From Schistosoma haematobium (Eukaryota > Platyhelminthes > Trematoda > Strigeidida > Schistosomatidae): a stretch of DNA of 64,000 nucleotides. Shown piece by piece: positions 10,881 through 22,497 of this stretch. The notes below the pieces were generated by a model. It was not told the DNA's origin. It made no database searches and worked only from the letters and a program-made list of their open reading frames with translations. Each line of letters opens with the position of its first letter. Within the stretch, counting starts at the first letter, position 1. The position numbers were made by a program, and so were the translations under genes. The stretch spans positions 43,677,806 to 43,741,805 of the forward strand of contig NC_067196.1 of NCBI RefSeq assembly GCF_000699445.3, given 5' to 3'.

Positions 10881-12690
10881 TTAGCTCGAATCCTTTTAAC
10901 CTAAATCCACTAGACACGGGATTACCTCTGATCCGACATTTTTATTTGAATATTTTAAATCCATGGTGTCTACATAACAGGGTTATCGATAAAAAATGCA
11001 TGTGTTGATGAGTCCAGTAAGCATTTTGCTTCATCATACCTCACTAGCTTAAAGCAGATTTGTTACCTGTTTTCAATTTTACCAACAATTTCTGTCGAAA
11101 GGGTTCTGTATTAGCATCTTGTAGTACCCCGCTGGTTGAATCAGAGTTTGAGAGTATTGGTTACATCTGGTGCACAAACTACGGCTCACCTCACAAGAAC
11201 TGATATGGACCCACAGATGTCCCTGGTCACATCACGTGAGGTATTAAAAACTTATCAGGTATGTAGGATAAGATTCTTGTTCCCCTACTGTCAGGAGAAA
11301 ACGGTCCGTATGTATCCAAAAGGCAGTAAGACCTAAGGATGAAGTATTCAAAATTAAACCTGACTGGTACCATACAAGGAAAATACTTGTCACATCAAGA
11401 CCTCGAACTAATGGAAAAAATCACTGTTCTCTTTCGTAGAAGTAAGCTTTCTTAGTTGTTATATTCTGGAGATATAAACTAGGATGATGTGCTCTTATCA
11501 ACTTATTCCCACACATGTATCATCGACAATTGCGATCAGCCGTACACAATAAATCATGACACCTATCCGCAGTGTTATTAAGTGCAGTCAAAATGATCTT
11601 AGAAATCAGCAACATAATAATGACGTGACCGGAGGATGATAAACGGTTCTTATCCAAATATGGTCTCCTAAATTGTTCGTCCGCCAACTATGTATTTGCT
11701 TCGATCATGATTCAATGAACACTGTAAGTAGTCCTAAATTATGTACTTAGCAAGGTGGAGTAATGATTTACTTGCAAACAACGCTCAATTTCTCTGAAAT
11801 GGTAACACAGGCGCTCGTTTATAACTATCGGCAGTTGCGAAAGCACTTTCATGAGATATATGCAAGCATATCAAACACTTCATGCCGTCAATGTATGAGA
11901 TCACCACGACCAACCTAGAGATAAATTTCTAGGTCACTAAATCGACTTATTCAGTAACCAGATATATGGTGTTACTCCAAGGTATTTTCGACAAGAAGTG
12001 TCTCTAATTAAACTATCACACGCTGTACTGAAGGCTTTTAGAACAACAAGGCGAATAAACTAATATGTGCCCAAAGAAAAGCAGAGCTATCAGTGACCAA
12101 TTGTTCATCATACAGACAATAAAACTTTTCAGTTGCTTTTTGATGTGAGTGAGCTTCAAGTCTTATTTAAACAGCTCAAAAAGTTATAGGTAGGAATCTG
12201 ACTACTTGGCAGTAACAAAAAAGTACGGATGATCGACGTTAACGTGTGGGAATGTGCCGATAAAATGTAACTGTGGTAACACTGTAAACAATCTAAACAG
12301 AAATTAGCAAAACCCAAAAATCCCGAAACTAGTTAATACTCAGTCGCATGTGGTAGCTATAGCCGTTGATGGTGTTCCTTTTATCGGCTTCACTGGTACC
12401 ACTGTAAAATCATGAAGTTCCACCAATCCTGACTCAGAAGTCACTGTTTGCTTCATAAAAAAGGATCGTCTCCGATGTAAAGACACTTATTCACATTTAG
12501 GTTTGCAGTATATCTCCTACCTGATATCCATTCAAATGATCGACTAGCACCCCTTCAAACGGTTCGCTGGCTTGTCTGTTTAACATTTACCTTCAGGCTT
12601 GTTACGTTTTCGCTTCTGAATTTAGCGAGGTTTTAAATACGTCTTCACGAACTTTGTCTTCTTCTTACTCAACGCTATTTCAAGGCAGAT
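10881..12690. other. Unassigned intergenic sequence
   Basis: I found no recognisable coding domain, structural RNA or known repeat here. The short ORF at 11136-11336 lacks any motif I know and its codons look non-selective. Confidence 0.4.
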
Positions 12691-12699
12691 AAAGAAAGT

Positions 12700-12858
12700 A
12701 TGGGGGCGTTTGAGAGTTGCAAAGATATTCTTAGACGAGTAGGCAGGTGGAAGCACATTTACAAGAAAAGGTATAAATACAATAAACGAGGATTTGTCTT
12801 CATATCAGATGTTATTTTGAAGCATAAACTCGATTACTCATTTGAAAGAATACGTAAG
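12700..12858 (+). CDS. Possible first coding exon, tRNA 2'-phosphotransferase (Tpt1/TRPT1)-like
   Basis: The 53 codons from ATG 12700 end at CGTAAG|GTAAGT (donor from 12859), in phase 0. The C-terminal half, R-G-F-V-F-I-S-D-V-I-L-K-H-K-L-D-Y-S-F-E followed by R-I-R-K, resembles the Tpt1/KptA segment D-G-Y-V-x-V-x-D-L-L-x-H-P----T-x-E-D-I-x-R-V. Tpt1 removes the splice-junction 2'-phosphate from tRNA using NAD. Against this, the family's upstream S-x-x-L-x-x-L-R-H-G motif is not clear (only K-D-I-L-R-R), and I did not find later exons with the catalytic Arg-His-Arg-Arg set. A GGCAG acceptor-like site at 12683-12687 could make this a later exon. ATG is the first in frame after the TAA at 12634. 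The resemblance is weak. Confidence 0.3.
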
Positions 12859-15040
12859 GTAAGTTGTTGATTTAGACACATAAATGTGATGTAACTATAA
12901 GATCCTTCTTGGAAGTTTTGTGTGGTGTATGAAAATCCCTACACTACATGCGTTTTCCATGCGATATGTTGCTCTACCTAATTTTGGTCTGTTCGGCCGT
13001 TCACTCCGTTGATTGTTTTGACCGCAGATAAGATGAGTGCTATTGATTTGTTGTTGTGGTTTTCGTTTCTGTGGCGGTCGTAGTGAATTTATATGAGCCT
13101 CACAAATTATATATACGTTTTTGTAGATAATTCTCGGTTTTGTAGATGGTTAATGTGGACTTGGAGGTATACTTATTGCTTGATAACGTGGTTTTGTATT
13201 TGATAACACTACATGTTATGTTCTGGAAAACTGTGGAATAAAATAATAAACCACTTTAATTACAAGCCTTGACTAATGAAAATGTCCCCGTTCGTGCTTA
13301 TGACGAAAGAGACCATGTTTCACTTGATATACCGAATATAAATTCGGAATCATTTATAGTTTCAAATTCCTCTACGCTGGCCATCTCAAGAGCTGGCGAT
13401 AAATGGGTAGCTAGGTGACATCTTAAATCTTCTTGAATGTAGGACATAAAACTAATTTATTAAAAATTTCCTTCCCTAATAATATCAATAAACTCAGAAT
13501 TCTAATGGTGAACAACAGTGATAACGGGTCCACCATGTTCTTTCTGAGAGATTCCATCTTCAAACTTTCCATAATTTAGAAGGACTTGTCATCATCCTTT
13601 TTGCTACATTAGATGTCTCTTCGCATTTACAATCTGCATTCAATTAGGTATAACGCTTTTGGAGTTTCTTTCGATAAAAGTTGATAAACTGACTGCAGAA
13701 TTGCTCAAAACTGTTTTCACTGTTTGCCCTACTCAAACACAGATCCCAATTAACAAACAGTTCATGAACTCAAACAAGCAAAGTTGAAGTCTGAAAACAC
13801 TAAGTGTACCGCTAGAGGAAGTGTTATTTTCAAAAAGCCCTTCCAGATGCCTGTTGTTCATATGTCCTCATGTGTTACTTTTTCGTATCTAATTGTGCTA
13901 ACTTGCCGAAGAAACTCACCCATAACAATCGGAAACCGTTCAAAATTCTTCCGTAAGTCCTTTAATCTGGTATTCCACCGTATGTACATGGACAGATAGT
14001 ACAGGAAGACGTTACCTTCTATTTATGTCTTATTTTCATTGTTATAATAAGGCTTTCGCGCATGAATTTTACGTAAAGCTAGTATGGGAATAGCTCGCTT
14101 CTACCAATTCTAGCCTAGCTTACAATAGCGGAAGAACTAAAGTCCTATCTCTTTCTCTCAATGACAATTTAAGTGTTATATGATCTAAATTGGATTAAGA
14201 TTTCATTCTTTTTTAACCCGAATTTTCATTTAAACCAATCTTGGTTTCCCGACTCGCTACAGACATTCTCTTATGTGAAGGTTTAAGGGAAATGAGACAT
14301 GAGATTTTGCGTTTAGTTATATCAATACAGCGAGGACGTGTCGAGTTCACAGCCATATAGTTTGGTCTTAAGCATAGATTAATCATTCCGAATACTAAGA
14401 ACATGCACTTGATAGTGCTTCGCCTGCGGTTTTTCTTAGTATGCGTTTATCCTAGTTTCCATGTGTTTGTAAAGCTTCCGAAAGTTATCTCGTCTGTCTA
14501 TCGAAGCTTTCAAGCCTATTTGTTTTCCGGGCTAGGTATTTATCACATCCTTTCAGTTTTGAAGCCCCTCAGCTTGGTTTGTAAAGATGTTCGGTCGTCG
14601 TATCTGTCTATACTGTCGAATACCATCAAACTGCCAAGAGATACCTTTACGTACACAATGCTAAACAAAAACCAATTCAGCTGGTAAAATATGCTTTTTT
14701 AGTTTATTAAAAACTCTTAGGTCACCGGAATAGTTTACACCACTTTGTTCATCAACCTCCAATCCAAGAGCAAATCATTTAGCTATCCGATTTACGTAAC
14801 TTAATGATTTTGAAACGACATTCATGGATTACTAATATTCGACAGTATGCGTGATCGTAACGGTGACTTAATGCCTAAGTAGTTGGGTTTAAGAACTTAC
14901 GTCTCATAACCACACTGCTTCACCTACTCCGGTTTGGTTAGGTAGGTGACATCACTAGTGGTACGTAAACTCGTACTTTGTAATCGAGTTTAATTATATT
15001 GCGTGTTTTTAAAGTATTAGCTCAATATGATAATTTGTAA
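12859..15040. other. Intronic or intergenic sequence without recognised features
   Basis: If 12700-12858 is a real exon this would be its intron. The ORFs at 13784-13999 and 14403-14687 show no family motif and no good splice borders. AATAAA-like words near 13240 and elsewhere are expected by chance in AT-rich DNA. Confidence 0.35.
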
Positions 15041-15049
15041 TATAGTTGA

Positions 15050-15961
15050 GCAGAGTACTAAGCACTGGTAACAAAATGGTTACTAGGGCTGTTCATTTTT
15101 ATTGCCCAAGAAGCCCTGGACTTTGGTTAATTATATTTCATTTTCCATCTATCCCAACGCATGATAGTGATTGGGATCGAAATAAGTTGGGGAAAATCAC
15201 AGAAATCCAAAGTCAGTCAGTCAGTAACAACGTAGAACTTCGTACGTACGTACATCAGTTCGAAATGCCACACCACATTAGCACAGAGATGCAGTGGTCG
15301 ATTCATAATCCCGTAGTGCTAGATGTAGTAAAATTATAAACTGTAATCAGGAAAATTAGGATTTGAAGATGTTATTCGAGGAGTATAATCCAGTGAAATA
15401 AATTTGTAAAGATAAAAAAGAAAGGGACATGAAGAATTCAGAAGATTAGAATTTAGGTGAACACAAAGAGTGTATGCACCTGCGCCATTGCAAACGACTT
15501 TGAGCCATTTCATTCAGGGTCTCTAACCATCGGTTGCTATCATCTCGCGGTCCCCAACAAGGTAGTCTACACCTAACAACATGACTCAGTCCACTTGTCA
15601 GTGACTTCATGGACTTGTGCCATGTTTTGGTTTGGCCGCCTCTAGCTTTCTTCCAAACTACTCCTATACCACTGGACATCGCACGTCGAGGCAGTCGATC
15701 GTTGGGCATACGTAACACATGTCCCAGCCATCTCAACTGATAAAGTTTCACTACGTCATCAATCGGTTTGCCATCCTCACCTAGTACCCGTTTCCTAACA
15801 ACTGCATTAATTACTCGATGGTTCCAGGATATGCGAGCAATATTTCGAAGACACTTATGATCAAATACTAGTAACCTACAGATATCCTCTACTCTTACCG
15901 GCCATGTTTCACAGAGATCCAAAGCAATATGTAATATGTTAAGGTGCGTATAGAGGTGCAT
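15050..15961 (-). mobile_element. RTE-clade (SR2-type) non-LTR retrotransposon, 3' end with intact C-terminal ORF
   Basis: The 171-codon frame (15961-15446) is the C-terminal region of an RTE-type polyprotein. It contains L-C-E-T-W-P-V-R-V-E-D, L-L-V-F-D-H-K-C-L-R-N-I-A-R-I-S-W, the R-W-L-G-H-V-L-R-M block, and the final S-R-L-Q-W-R-R-C-I-H-S-L. The R-W-L-G-H-V-x-R motif is diagnostic of this retrotransposon group. The 3' UTR continues to about 15050 and includes CGTACGTACGTAC and a short GACT repeat on the minus strand. The RT and endonuclease domains are missing (5' truncation). It is relatively well preserved, hence fairly young. Confidence 0.75.
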
Positions 15962-16109
15962 ATATCCCGGTCCAGGATCACACGATTATTGTAACTGACA
16001 GTTGAATACGGTGAGTAACATGACTTAAAATCAACAGCAGTTACACAAATTTGTCTAGTCATTAGTTCCCCTTAGGTTTTGAATTTTAATATCTGTGTAA
16101 TATGCTCGA

Positions 16110-16584
16110 CGAGTTAATTCGTTCCATCCAACTAAATTGTTTGCCTTCACTTTGTCTTTCACTATCAGCAATATTATTGTTATCGTTTCAACCTCTCTGA
16201 TTCTCATCATGGTAATTTCCTTTTTTTGTGTTGATGTAATGTGGATACTTGAACTGATGTACATTCGATCCAGATGCGATATTGTCTCGGAGTGATTAAG
16301 TAAGATACAACATAGTTGGGCAAAGGTGGAAAATGTCTGGTAGTGTGTTGCCCAGAATATGTACTTTCTATGAAATCTAACTAGAAATTCCTAGCTACCT
16401 TTTTAAAGGATGACATAACTGGAACTAAATCGGAATCTTATTTCCTATACAAAAGATAGTTATGATCTCCATCCTATTTTTGCATGTCATTGACCTCAAG
16501 AATCGTTTAAAAAGTGACCTGTGGAATATAGTGAACACTTGTCAAAATGAAAAATCTTGTTCTCTCTATTCTAATGAATAAAAA
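16110..16584 (+). repeat. 475-bp near-identical direct repeat, copy 1
   Basis: The unit starting CGAGTTAATT and ending AATGAATAAAAA recurs at 22023-22497 with the same length. By eye I saw only two substitutions, both in the first 20 bases (16120 region). It ends in an A-run preceded by AATAAA, as a retroposed 3' end would. It has no recognisable protein; the minus-strand 69-codon ORF inside it is likely incidental. Confidence 0.85.
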
Positions 16585-19471
16585 CTCAAAGTAATTATCC
16601 ATGATGGTATTTTTTTCAGGTGCAGGCGTGCAGTAGAACTAAGAGCATTCCTCGGTTTGGTGAGAAATTTTAGAGGTTTGAAGGAAACGTCTTAATTTTG
16701 TGTAAATTATGCGTTCAATAATTTCGTGGAATTCTATTTTCAAGTCCGTTTACGTAAAAGGTTAGCTGTTAAAACCATATATACATTGCCATGTATCTGT
16801 TGCTAGCCGCAGAATTATTTGAGGGAAAAATAAAGTCATTTTCTCGGAAAACGTGACCAATCACAATTGGACTTCATTTTTGCCTCGAGATTACGTAGTA
16901 CTAATGAATATTCACTCCTTCGCTAAAGCAAAACCGGGGCAACAATTTGTATAACTTAGTATATGTTAAACCTATCGAGGCAAGTACACTGCCAAGTAAT
17001 GCGCGTAACTCTCCGTACAACTTAAAGATCGTTGATGGCGTGTGGCTTGCAAAGTTTTGGTAGTTATTATCAAAGTATTTTGCATTTTTGTTAGAACTGG
17101 TGGGTTAGAAATAATGATGTTATGCAATGCTCCAAACCATGAGGATGATTGATCAAGTTGGAAACATTCACAAGATAAGGTTGTTTAGTTGTGCTCTGAA
17201 ACCTGTCGATAGTCTAGTATTTTATATTTACAGCAGTATCTAAGACAAACTAGTCCTCAGCTTTTTTTCAATCTCTATTTACGTGTTCGATAGTTATGGA
17301 ACTTGTTTTTCTAGACATTTAAACTATTGTATCTTCAGTTGATATAAAGAGTCAAGAATTAATCGTAATAGTTAGATATTCGTTACTTTGGCGAGTGATT
17401 GACTTATAGTCGTAACATTCTTCAGTCGCTTATTTGTCAAATGACTTCTAATCATGTATGTTTCTGAGTAAAATTTTCTGCATATGACCATGTCATTTTC
17501 TTAGAATAAAAACCCTGTTCTATTGGACAGCTTTTTTTCGGTACCAGCTCATTTAGGGTGTATGTTAATTATTCGGTCTCATGACCAGTTATCACTCGAT
17601 AAAATTGTATCACTGCATATTATTCATTGATCAGCGCACCTTATAAATTAATACAACAATCCCTAAACGTTTTTTTCATTTGCGAGTTGTTAAAGGTAAT
17701 TCGTAACCGTAGTTATCACTAAATTATTTCTGTCGTTTCTTATAAACTAGGGACTGCCAGTAATCGGAACTAGTTTGACACAGTTACGTTCATCTCTCAA
17801 ACTTGAATTTATACCTTCTCTAGCCTAACAGTTAGATTCCAGACCTACACCCAGATAATTCCTGGATTTAACTCATCCAGATCAGCTTCTATTCATTACT
17901 TTGAGTTAACAACAAGTTCATGTCAGATAGTCTTCTCAAACAGTGAGGTTATAAGCCACACCAAATTAACAAACATAACCGCTTTAGTGTTGATAACGAT
18001 GTTTTATAATCTGCCGGAAAGTAAAGACTTGGTCAACTAACTCTCTCGTATCTGAGACATTGCTTTTTGAATTCCTTTGAATCATAAGAGACTACTAAAC
18101 AAACGGTTTGGTGCGGTGACCATATAGAAAAACCTTTGAAATGATCAATAGTCGGAAATATTTTGCCAAAACTATCTATTGTTTTCCTAACCCTTTAGTA
18201 ACTTTACTGAGTCTAGTAATTGCTAATCATCACTCTTGAAGGATTTTAAAGTAAACTATCACATCCTAATCTTTTAACCTGCTTTATGTTTGTCACTACT
18301 TGCCTAACTTTGATGGGAGTTGAATGACAGTCGCCATATTCTTCTTGACAGCTGATGCATTACCAAGGGAGTAGAAATGACTCCTAGTCAACCGAAATTT
18401 TCTCCAGTTTACCATCTAATACCAAAAGACGTCACTACCACAGACACCATATGAATTCTTTTTCATTTTGTTACTTGCGTTTCTCTGTGCTGGTATGATT
18501 AGTATAAATTAATGCACATTTATACCATACCCTACGTTATGGCTGTCTGATGGTTTTGGAGTTTTGATCGCCATTATCGCTCAGGAAAAAATGGACTGTT
18601 TGATTCAGGTGTCACGTTCTAAAGTCACAGTTTCAAATTTAGTGTTTGATCATTTCCACTGTTAAAAACATGTCAGATATTTCAAACTTGTGTTCATTAA
18701 CTCAATAGGTAATCCATTTTTGCAAACGGTATATACAGGAAACCATAACGAGGCAACAACTATTTTAAGTGACTAATATGGTCGAACACTCCAGTTAGTC
18801 ATGTTTTTTATTCAATGGCCGCATTTCTGAATCAGAAAGGAGAAGAGTGAAGTACGTTTGTTTGCAATCAAATTTATCTTGACTAATTAAACCAGTCATT
18901 GTCGTTTATTTATGAAGGGTTATTCGAAGTCTATCGTCGAGTAAATATTGGTCACAGAGTAATAACTAGTGTCACGTTTCCTTAGTACCTATTCTATCAA
19001 GCTGCACTGTGGTCACTAGATGCTAAAACTGTCGCAAGAATAGTCAAAATCCATTGGAAAGGCGAAAATCTCTTCTAATGTTACCACCGAGGTTTCATGC
19101 GTTGGGTATAATTGATTGTTGTCAGTTCCGAAAAAAACAATTGTTTTAGAGTGGCTCAATCATTTTTGTCCCTAGATTCGTAACACCGTAGTCAGTACTG
19201 AACCCCAATAACAAGACATAACACTAGTCTTAGTAACTAAAACCCACACGCTATGTTTTGATGTATAAAATTCACGGTCGTACTAAAGTGTGTCCTCAAG
19301 ATCTCAGGATATCTAGCAGAAATTTAAAAACTGCATACTCATGAATACATATACGTTTCAGAATACTTGTGACTTGTTTTTTAAGAGAATATTTATTCCT
19401 AAAATACCTTTAGTTGGTTTCCAATTAGTTCCTATTCAGTGTTCCATTTTGCTTGTTCTTTTCGTTTGTAG
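16585..19471. other. Upstream region or intron of the PPP1R15-like gene
   Basis: No domain or repeat was recognised. A strong acceptor-like tract (TATTTTTTTCAG, ending 16620) is followed about 40 nt later by a GTGAGA donor-like word, which may be a small leader exon or chance. The last bases before 19472 form a pyrimidine tract ending TTTGTAG. Confidence 0.35.
19450..19471 (+). promoter_or_regulatory. Splice acceptor directly abutting the ATG (cis- or SL trans-splice site)
   Basis: TTTTGCTTGTTCTTTTCGTTTGTAG, whose last 20 bases are a classic pyrimidine tract plus TAG, ends at 19471, and the codon ATG starts at 19472. Schistosome mRNAs are partly trans-spliced, and the schistosome spliced leader ends in AUG. 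Joining it here would put two AUGs in frame. An ordinary cis intron from an upstream exon in phase 0 is equally possible. Confidence 0.5.
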
Positions 19472-20743
19472 ATGGCAGAACACTGGTCAGTCGGACCCAC
19501 AGTTCATTTTGGTTCACATTCGCTTCTTCCCTCCACTGACCTTCAAATATTGTGGGACCTACTTCAGTGTAGGGACTGCTGGTTCAGACGCATTTATCAC
19601 CAACTTGCTGCCAACGAACTTCGGTCAAATTCAGTTGTGGCACTAAGCCCTCGGAAAAGTTCAATCCCTTCTGTTCCCTTCCATAGCCTTACGAGAGCGA
19701 TCCAAGCAGTCTTACGTGGCCTCAATCTAAATCGTAAATGCCCATCAAAACTAGACACGAAAGCGACCAACTTAGCATCATTTCTGCATTTGCATATAAA
19801 GACTAGTTATCATCATATAACTGTAGTCAGTACCAAATTCTGTATCAAAAGACAGTATTGGGTCTGCCCTTCTCATGGACGTCGTCTGTTCGATTTGCTA
19901 TACTGTAGTGGCAACTTTAGTATTCCGGAGCGGAAAGATGGGTTAGACTTCGATTTAACTATTCGTTCAATAATCCCTCAGGGTCAATCTGATTTCTTTC
20001 GATCTGTTCAGCTTTCAAGCTCCTCAGATGAAAGTGATGAACCGGAACAGACTTTTTCTGTTCAGATCCACACTCCAGAGCTGTATATAGTAAAGCCAAA
20101 TCCAGAAGGTTCTCACAATCATTTGTCTACGAAGGCATGTTCCACCGAACCCAAAAAATTCATAAGCAAACAACTTTATGAAGTCAACAGGAAATGGTCG
20201 TTCAAATACAGTGTAAATGACTTAAACCATAAACATCTGTACAGTGAAAACGACGCTCGACATACCTGTGATTCTCACAATGAAAGAAAACTAGATGGTC
20301 CAAAACATGTGCATTTTCCTAGGGGGAACCCTATCTCTGCTGTATACAATCTTTATACATATGCTACAGCAAGCAGGTTGGAAAGGTCTAATCGTATTTG
20401 GGAAATAGAAGCAAGGTCTCGCTACTTCGATCGTTTGAAGTATTTAATATCAAATGGTTTCGAGGCTGACCTAGCATCCCAGTTGGCAGGAGATGATGAA
20501 TCTACGGAAATTCACTCTAGTGTTAATAAAGCTCTTGACAATAAAGCATGCAAACAAGACAATCTCAAACCGACGAATATAATATCTAAGCGTTCAAAAC
20601 CTCGACATCGCAAACGTAATCGAAAACGTGGATCCAACCCAGTATCCCTGTTATCTTCACATTCACATAATGCAACCGACCCTAGTATTTCACGAAATAA
20701 AATTGATGATAACTATCAGAAATGTGTATCCCTTGCACAATAA
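19472..20743 (+). CDS. PPP1R15 (GADD34/CReP)-like protein phosphatase 1 regulatory subunit
   Basis: This 423-residue ORF is the longest in the window. Proteins of the PPP1R15 family recruit PP1, with actin, to dephosphorylate eIF2-alpha at the ER and restore translation after stress. Here K-H-V-H-F at 278-282 fits the PP1-docking pattern [RK]-x-V-x-F. It is followed by A-V-Y-N-L-Y-T-Y-A-T-A-S-R-L-E-R and by W-E-I-E-A-R-S-R-Y-F at 310-319. This parallels the PPP1R15 core box (V-x-F, aromatic/Ala-rich stretch, G-x-W-E-x-x-A-R-D-R-x-R-F), with slightly longer spacing. An acidic serine run (SSSSDESDEPEQ) lies near 190-200 and a basic tail (KRSKPRHRKRNRKR) near 380-393. The N-terminal 180 residues match nothing I know. 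A splice acceptor (TTTTCGTTTGTAG) ends exactly at the ATG, so more N-terminal sequence from an upstream exon is possible. Confidence 0.6.
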   Translation: MAEHWSVGPTVHFGSHSLLPSTDLQILWDLLQCRDCWFRRIYHQLAANELRSNSVVALSPRKSSIPSVPFHSLTRAIQAVLRGLNLNRKCPSKLDTKATNLASFLHLHIKTSYHHITVVSTKFCIKRQYWVCPSHGRRLFDLLYCSGNFSIPERKDGLDFDLTIRSIIPQGQSDFFRSVQLSSSSDESDEPEQTFSVQIHTPELYIVKPNPEGSHNHLSTKACSTEPKKFISKQLYEVNRKWSFKYSVNDLNHKHLYSENDARHTCDSHNERKLDGPKHVHFPRGNPISAVYNLYTYATASRLERSNRIWEIEARSRYFDRLKYLISNGFEADLASQLAGDDESTEIHSSVNKALDNKACKQDNLKPTNIISKRSKPRHRKRNRKRGSNPVSLLSSHSHNATDPSISRNKIDDNYQKCVSLAQ

Positions 20744-21128
20744 TTATCAGGTTAAGCAGATGTCCTTTGAGCTTTTGTCTCAATTTATTGTACAGTTTTC
20801 ATTAAAATCTGTGATATCTGTCAGTGATTTGATTGCACGTTATTTTTTATACAGAATCTCATTAATTCGATATAAACTACTGTTCTCACTTGTCATTGTT
20901 TTCAGATTTTTATCTAGTGTTAGCTTTCTTAGACTAATCTATGTTAATATTCCAAAAGTACAGCTTTTAAGAATCGTTATTTCGTGTCATTAACGTAGAC
21001 ATGTTTTTGCTCGCGAAAAAGTGTAATTCAGATATAATCAGTTCTTAGCGGTATATTGAAGTAAGGTATTAAGTAATTCTTTGACTCTACCTGTGTCTTG
21101 ATATGTCATTAAGTCAGTGACGTTTTGC

Positions 21129-21134
21129 AATAAA
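21129..21134 (+). terminator. Candidate polyadenylation signal AATAAA of the PPP1R15-like gene
   Basis: AATAAA at 21129-21134 lies 386 nt after the stop codon, in otherwise unremarkable 3' UTR-like sequence. It is the first canonical hexamer I noticed downstream; earlier ATTAAA variants are also possible. Confidence 0.4.
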
Positions 21135-21529
21135 TGAGACAAACTTTATGAAATTAAACTAAATTGTTTTCCACTCATCTAGGATGCCAAAAATGAAAAA
21201 GATTTTATCATACTCCAATTCAGTGTCAAAGAACGAATTAGGGTTTTACTGCATAATTGAATAGCTAATAGGTAAATATTTAACTTATGACAATATTAAT
21301 TATAGAGGTTCCACACTAATGCACAGCATAACATTTAGCTCATAATGCGTTGTATGCCTGTGTTTGTTTCTGCTGTAAATATGACATCTAAGATCCTGCG
21401 AGCTCAAATAAATTCGATGGGTCGAGACCAATAATCTTAGATTAAACCCATGAACGGTACTGTTACGTGAATACTGCAAGTCCACTGTTTGTGGCGTTTC
21501 TCTGCTCAGCTGTACACTATTTTCTGTAG

Positions 21530-21712
21530 ATGGAAATCTGTTTGAAGTTGGATGAACGAACTGTGACCTTAAAGACTACTAAATTTGTGTCTGCCACTTC
21601 ATTTCCACTTGAATTTGTCTATATCTTAAACATCCAGCGTGCTGATTGTGTATCTCAAAAGGACTTATTTTCTTTTCGGAGAAAAATACTTAATATAACA
21701 CTGAAAATTTGA
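21530..21712 (+). CDS. Possible short exon or ORF after a splice acceptor, unknown function
   Basis: A 60-codon frame begins MEICLKLDERTVTLKTTKFV immediately after ACTATTTTCTGTAG, a good acceptor. The N-terminal composition looks protein-like (E, K, D, T), but I recognise no family and see no partner exon. It lies between the PPP1R15-like gene and the second 475-bp repeat, on the same strand. It may be a chance ORF. Confidence 0.2.
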   Translation: MEICLKLDERTVTLKTTKFVSATSFPLEFVYILNIQRADCVSQKDLFSFRRKILNITLKI

Positions 21713-21959
21713 GTACTTTGCATCGTTTGATGTATATATGACTACCTACATACATAAAGTCACCTGGTAGCTGAGTGTATGGAATTGTCAATCTTCTACA
21801 AACAAGTAACTAAAGATGTGATAAATATTTACTGTGATTACAAAGCATTCTAGTAGTTTTGGTTTTACGCACTCAGAAATCGTAACACAGAGGTGTTTTC
21901 TCGGAAAAATATTTAAGTTTTTGTTTTTATGTAATAAAGATCATTTAACCCTACATATT

Positions 21960-22022
21960 TTAATTTTTGGTGTGGGAGTAAGTTGGGAAAATTACCGACA
22001 TTCAAATCAAAATGTGAGTCAT
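21960..22022. repeat. Short fragment resembling the RTE 3' UTR at 15.2 kb
   Basis: GTAAGTTGGGAAAATTACCGACATTCAAA resembles the AATAAGTTGGGGAAAATCAC part of the RTE 3' UTR near 15183, allowing several differences. It lies immediately before copy 2 of the 475-bp repeat, so both copies of that repeat have RTE-related DNA on their left. Confidence 0.35.
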
Positions 22023-22497
22023 CGAGTTAATTTGTCCCATCCAACTAAATTGTTTGCCTTCACTTTGTCTTTCACTATCAGCAATATTATTGTTATCGTT
22101 TCAACCTCTCTGATTCTCATCATGGTAATTTCCTTTTTTTGTGTTGATGTAATGTGGATACTTGAACTGATGTACATTCGATCCAGATGCGATATTGTCT
22201 CGGAGTGATTAAGTAAGATACAACATAGTTGGGCAAAGGTGGAAAATGTCTGGTAGTGTGTTGCCCAGAATATGTACTTTCTATGAAATCTAACTAGAAA
22301 TTCCTAGCTACCTTTTTAAAGGATGACATAACTGGAACTAAATCGGAATCTTATTTCCTATACAAAAGATAGTTATGATCTCCATCCTATTTTTGCATGT
22401 CATTGACCTCAAGAATCGTTTAAAAAGTGACCTGTGGAATATAGTGAACACTTGTCAAAATGAAAAATCTTGTTCTCTCTATTCTAATGAATAAAAA
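22023..22497 (+). repeat. 475-bp near-identical direct repeat, copy 2
   Basis: This is the partner of 16110-16584, with the same length and the same A-run end (22493-22497); the flanks differ right after it. The two copies are 5.9 kb apart and bracket the PPP1R15-like gene. A 124-codon ORF (21834-22208) runs into it by chance. Confidence 0.85.

Noticed and set aside
14403..14687. 94-codon plus ORF
   Set aside because: No family resemblance, no splice borders, and the overlapping minus frame is equally open for part of its length.
21834..22208. 124-codon plus ORF
   Set aside because: It runs from unique DNA into the 475-bp repeat, so it is not a conserved coding unit.
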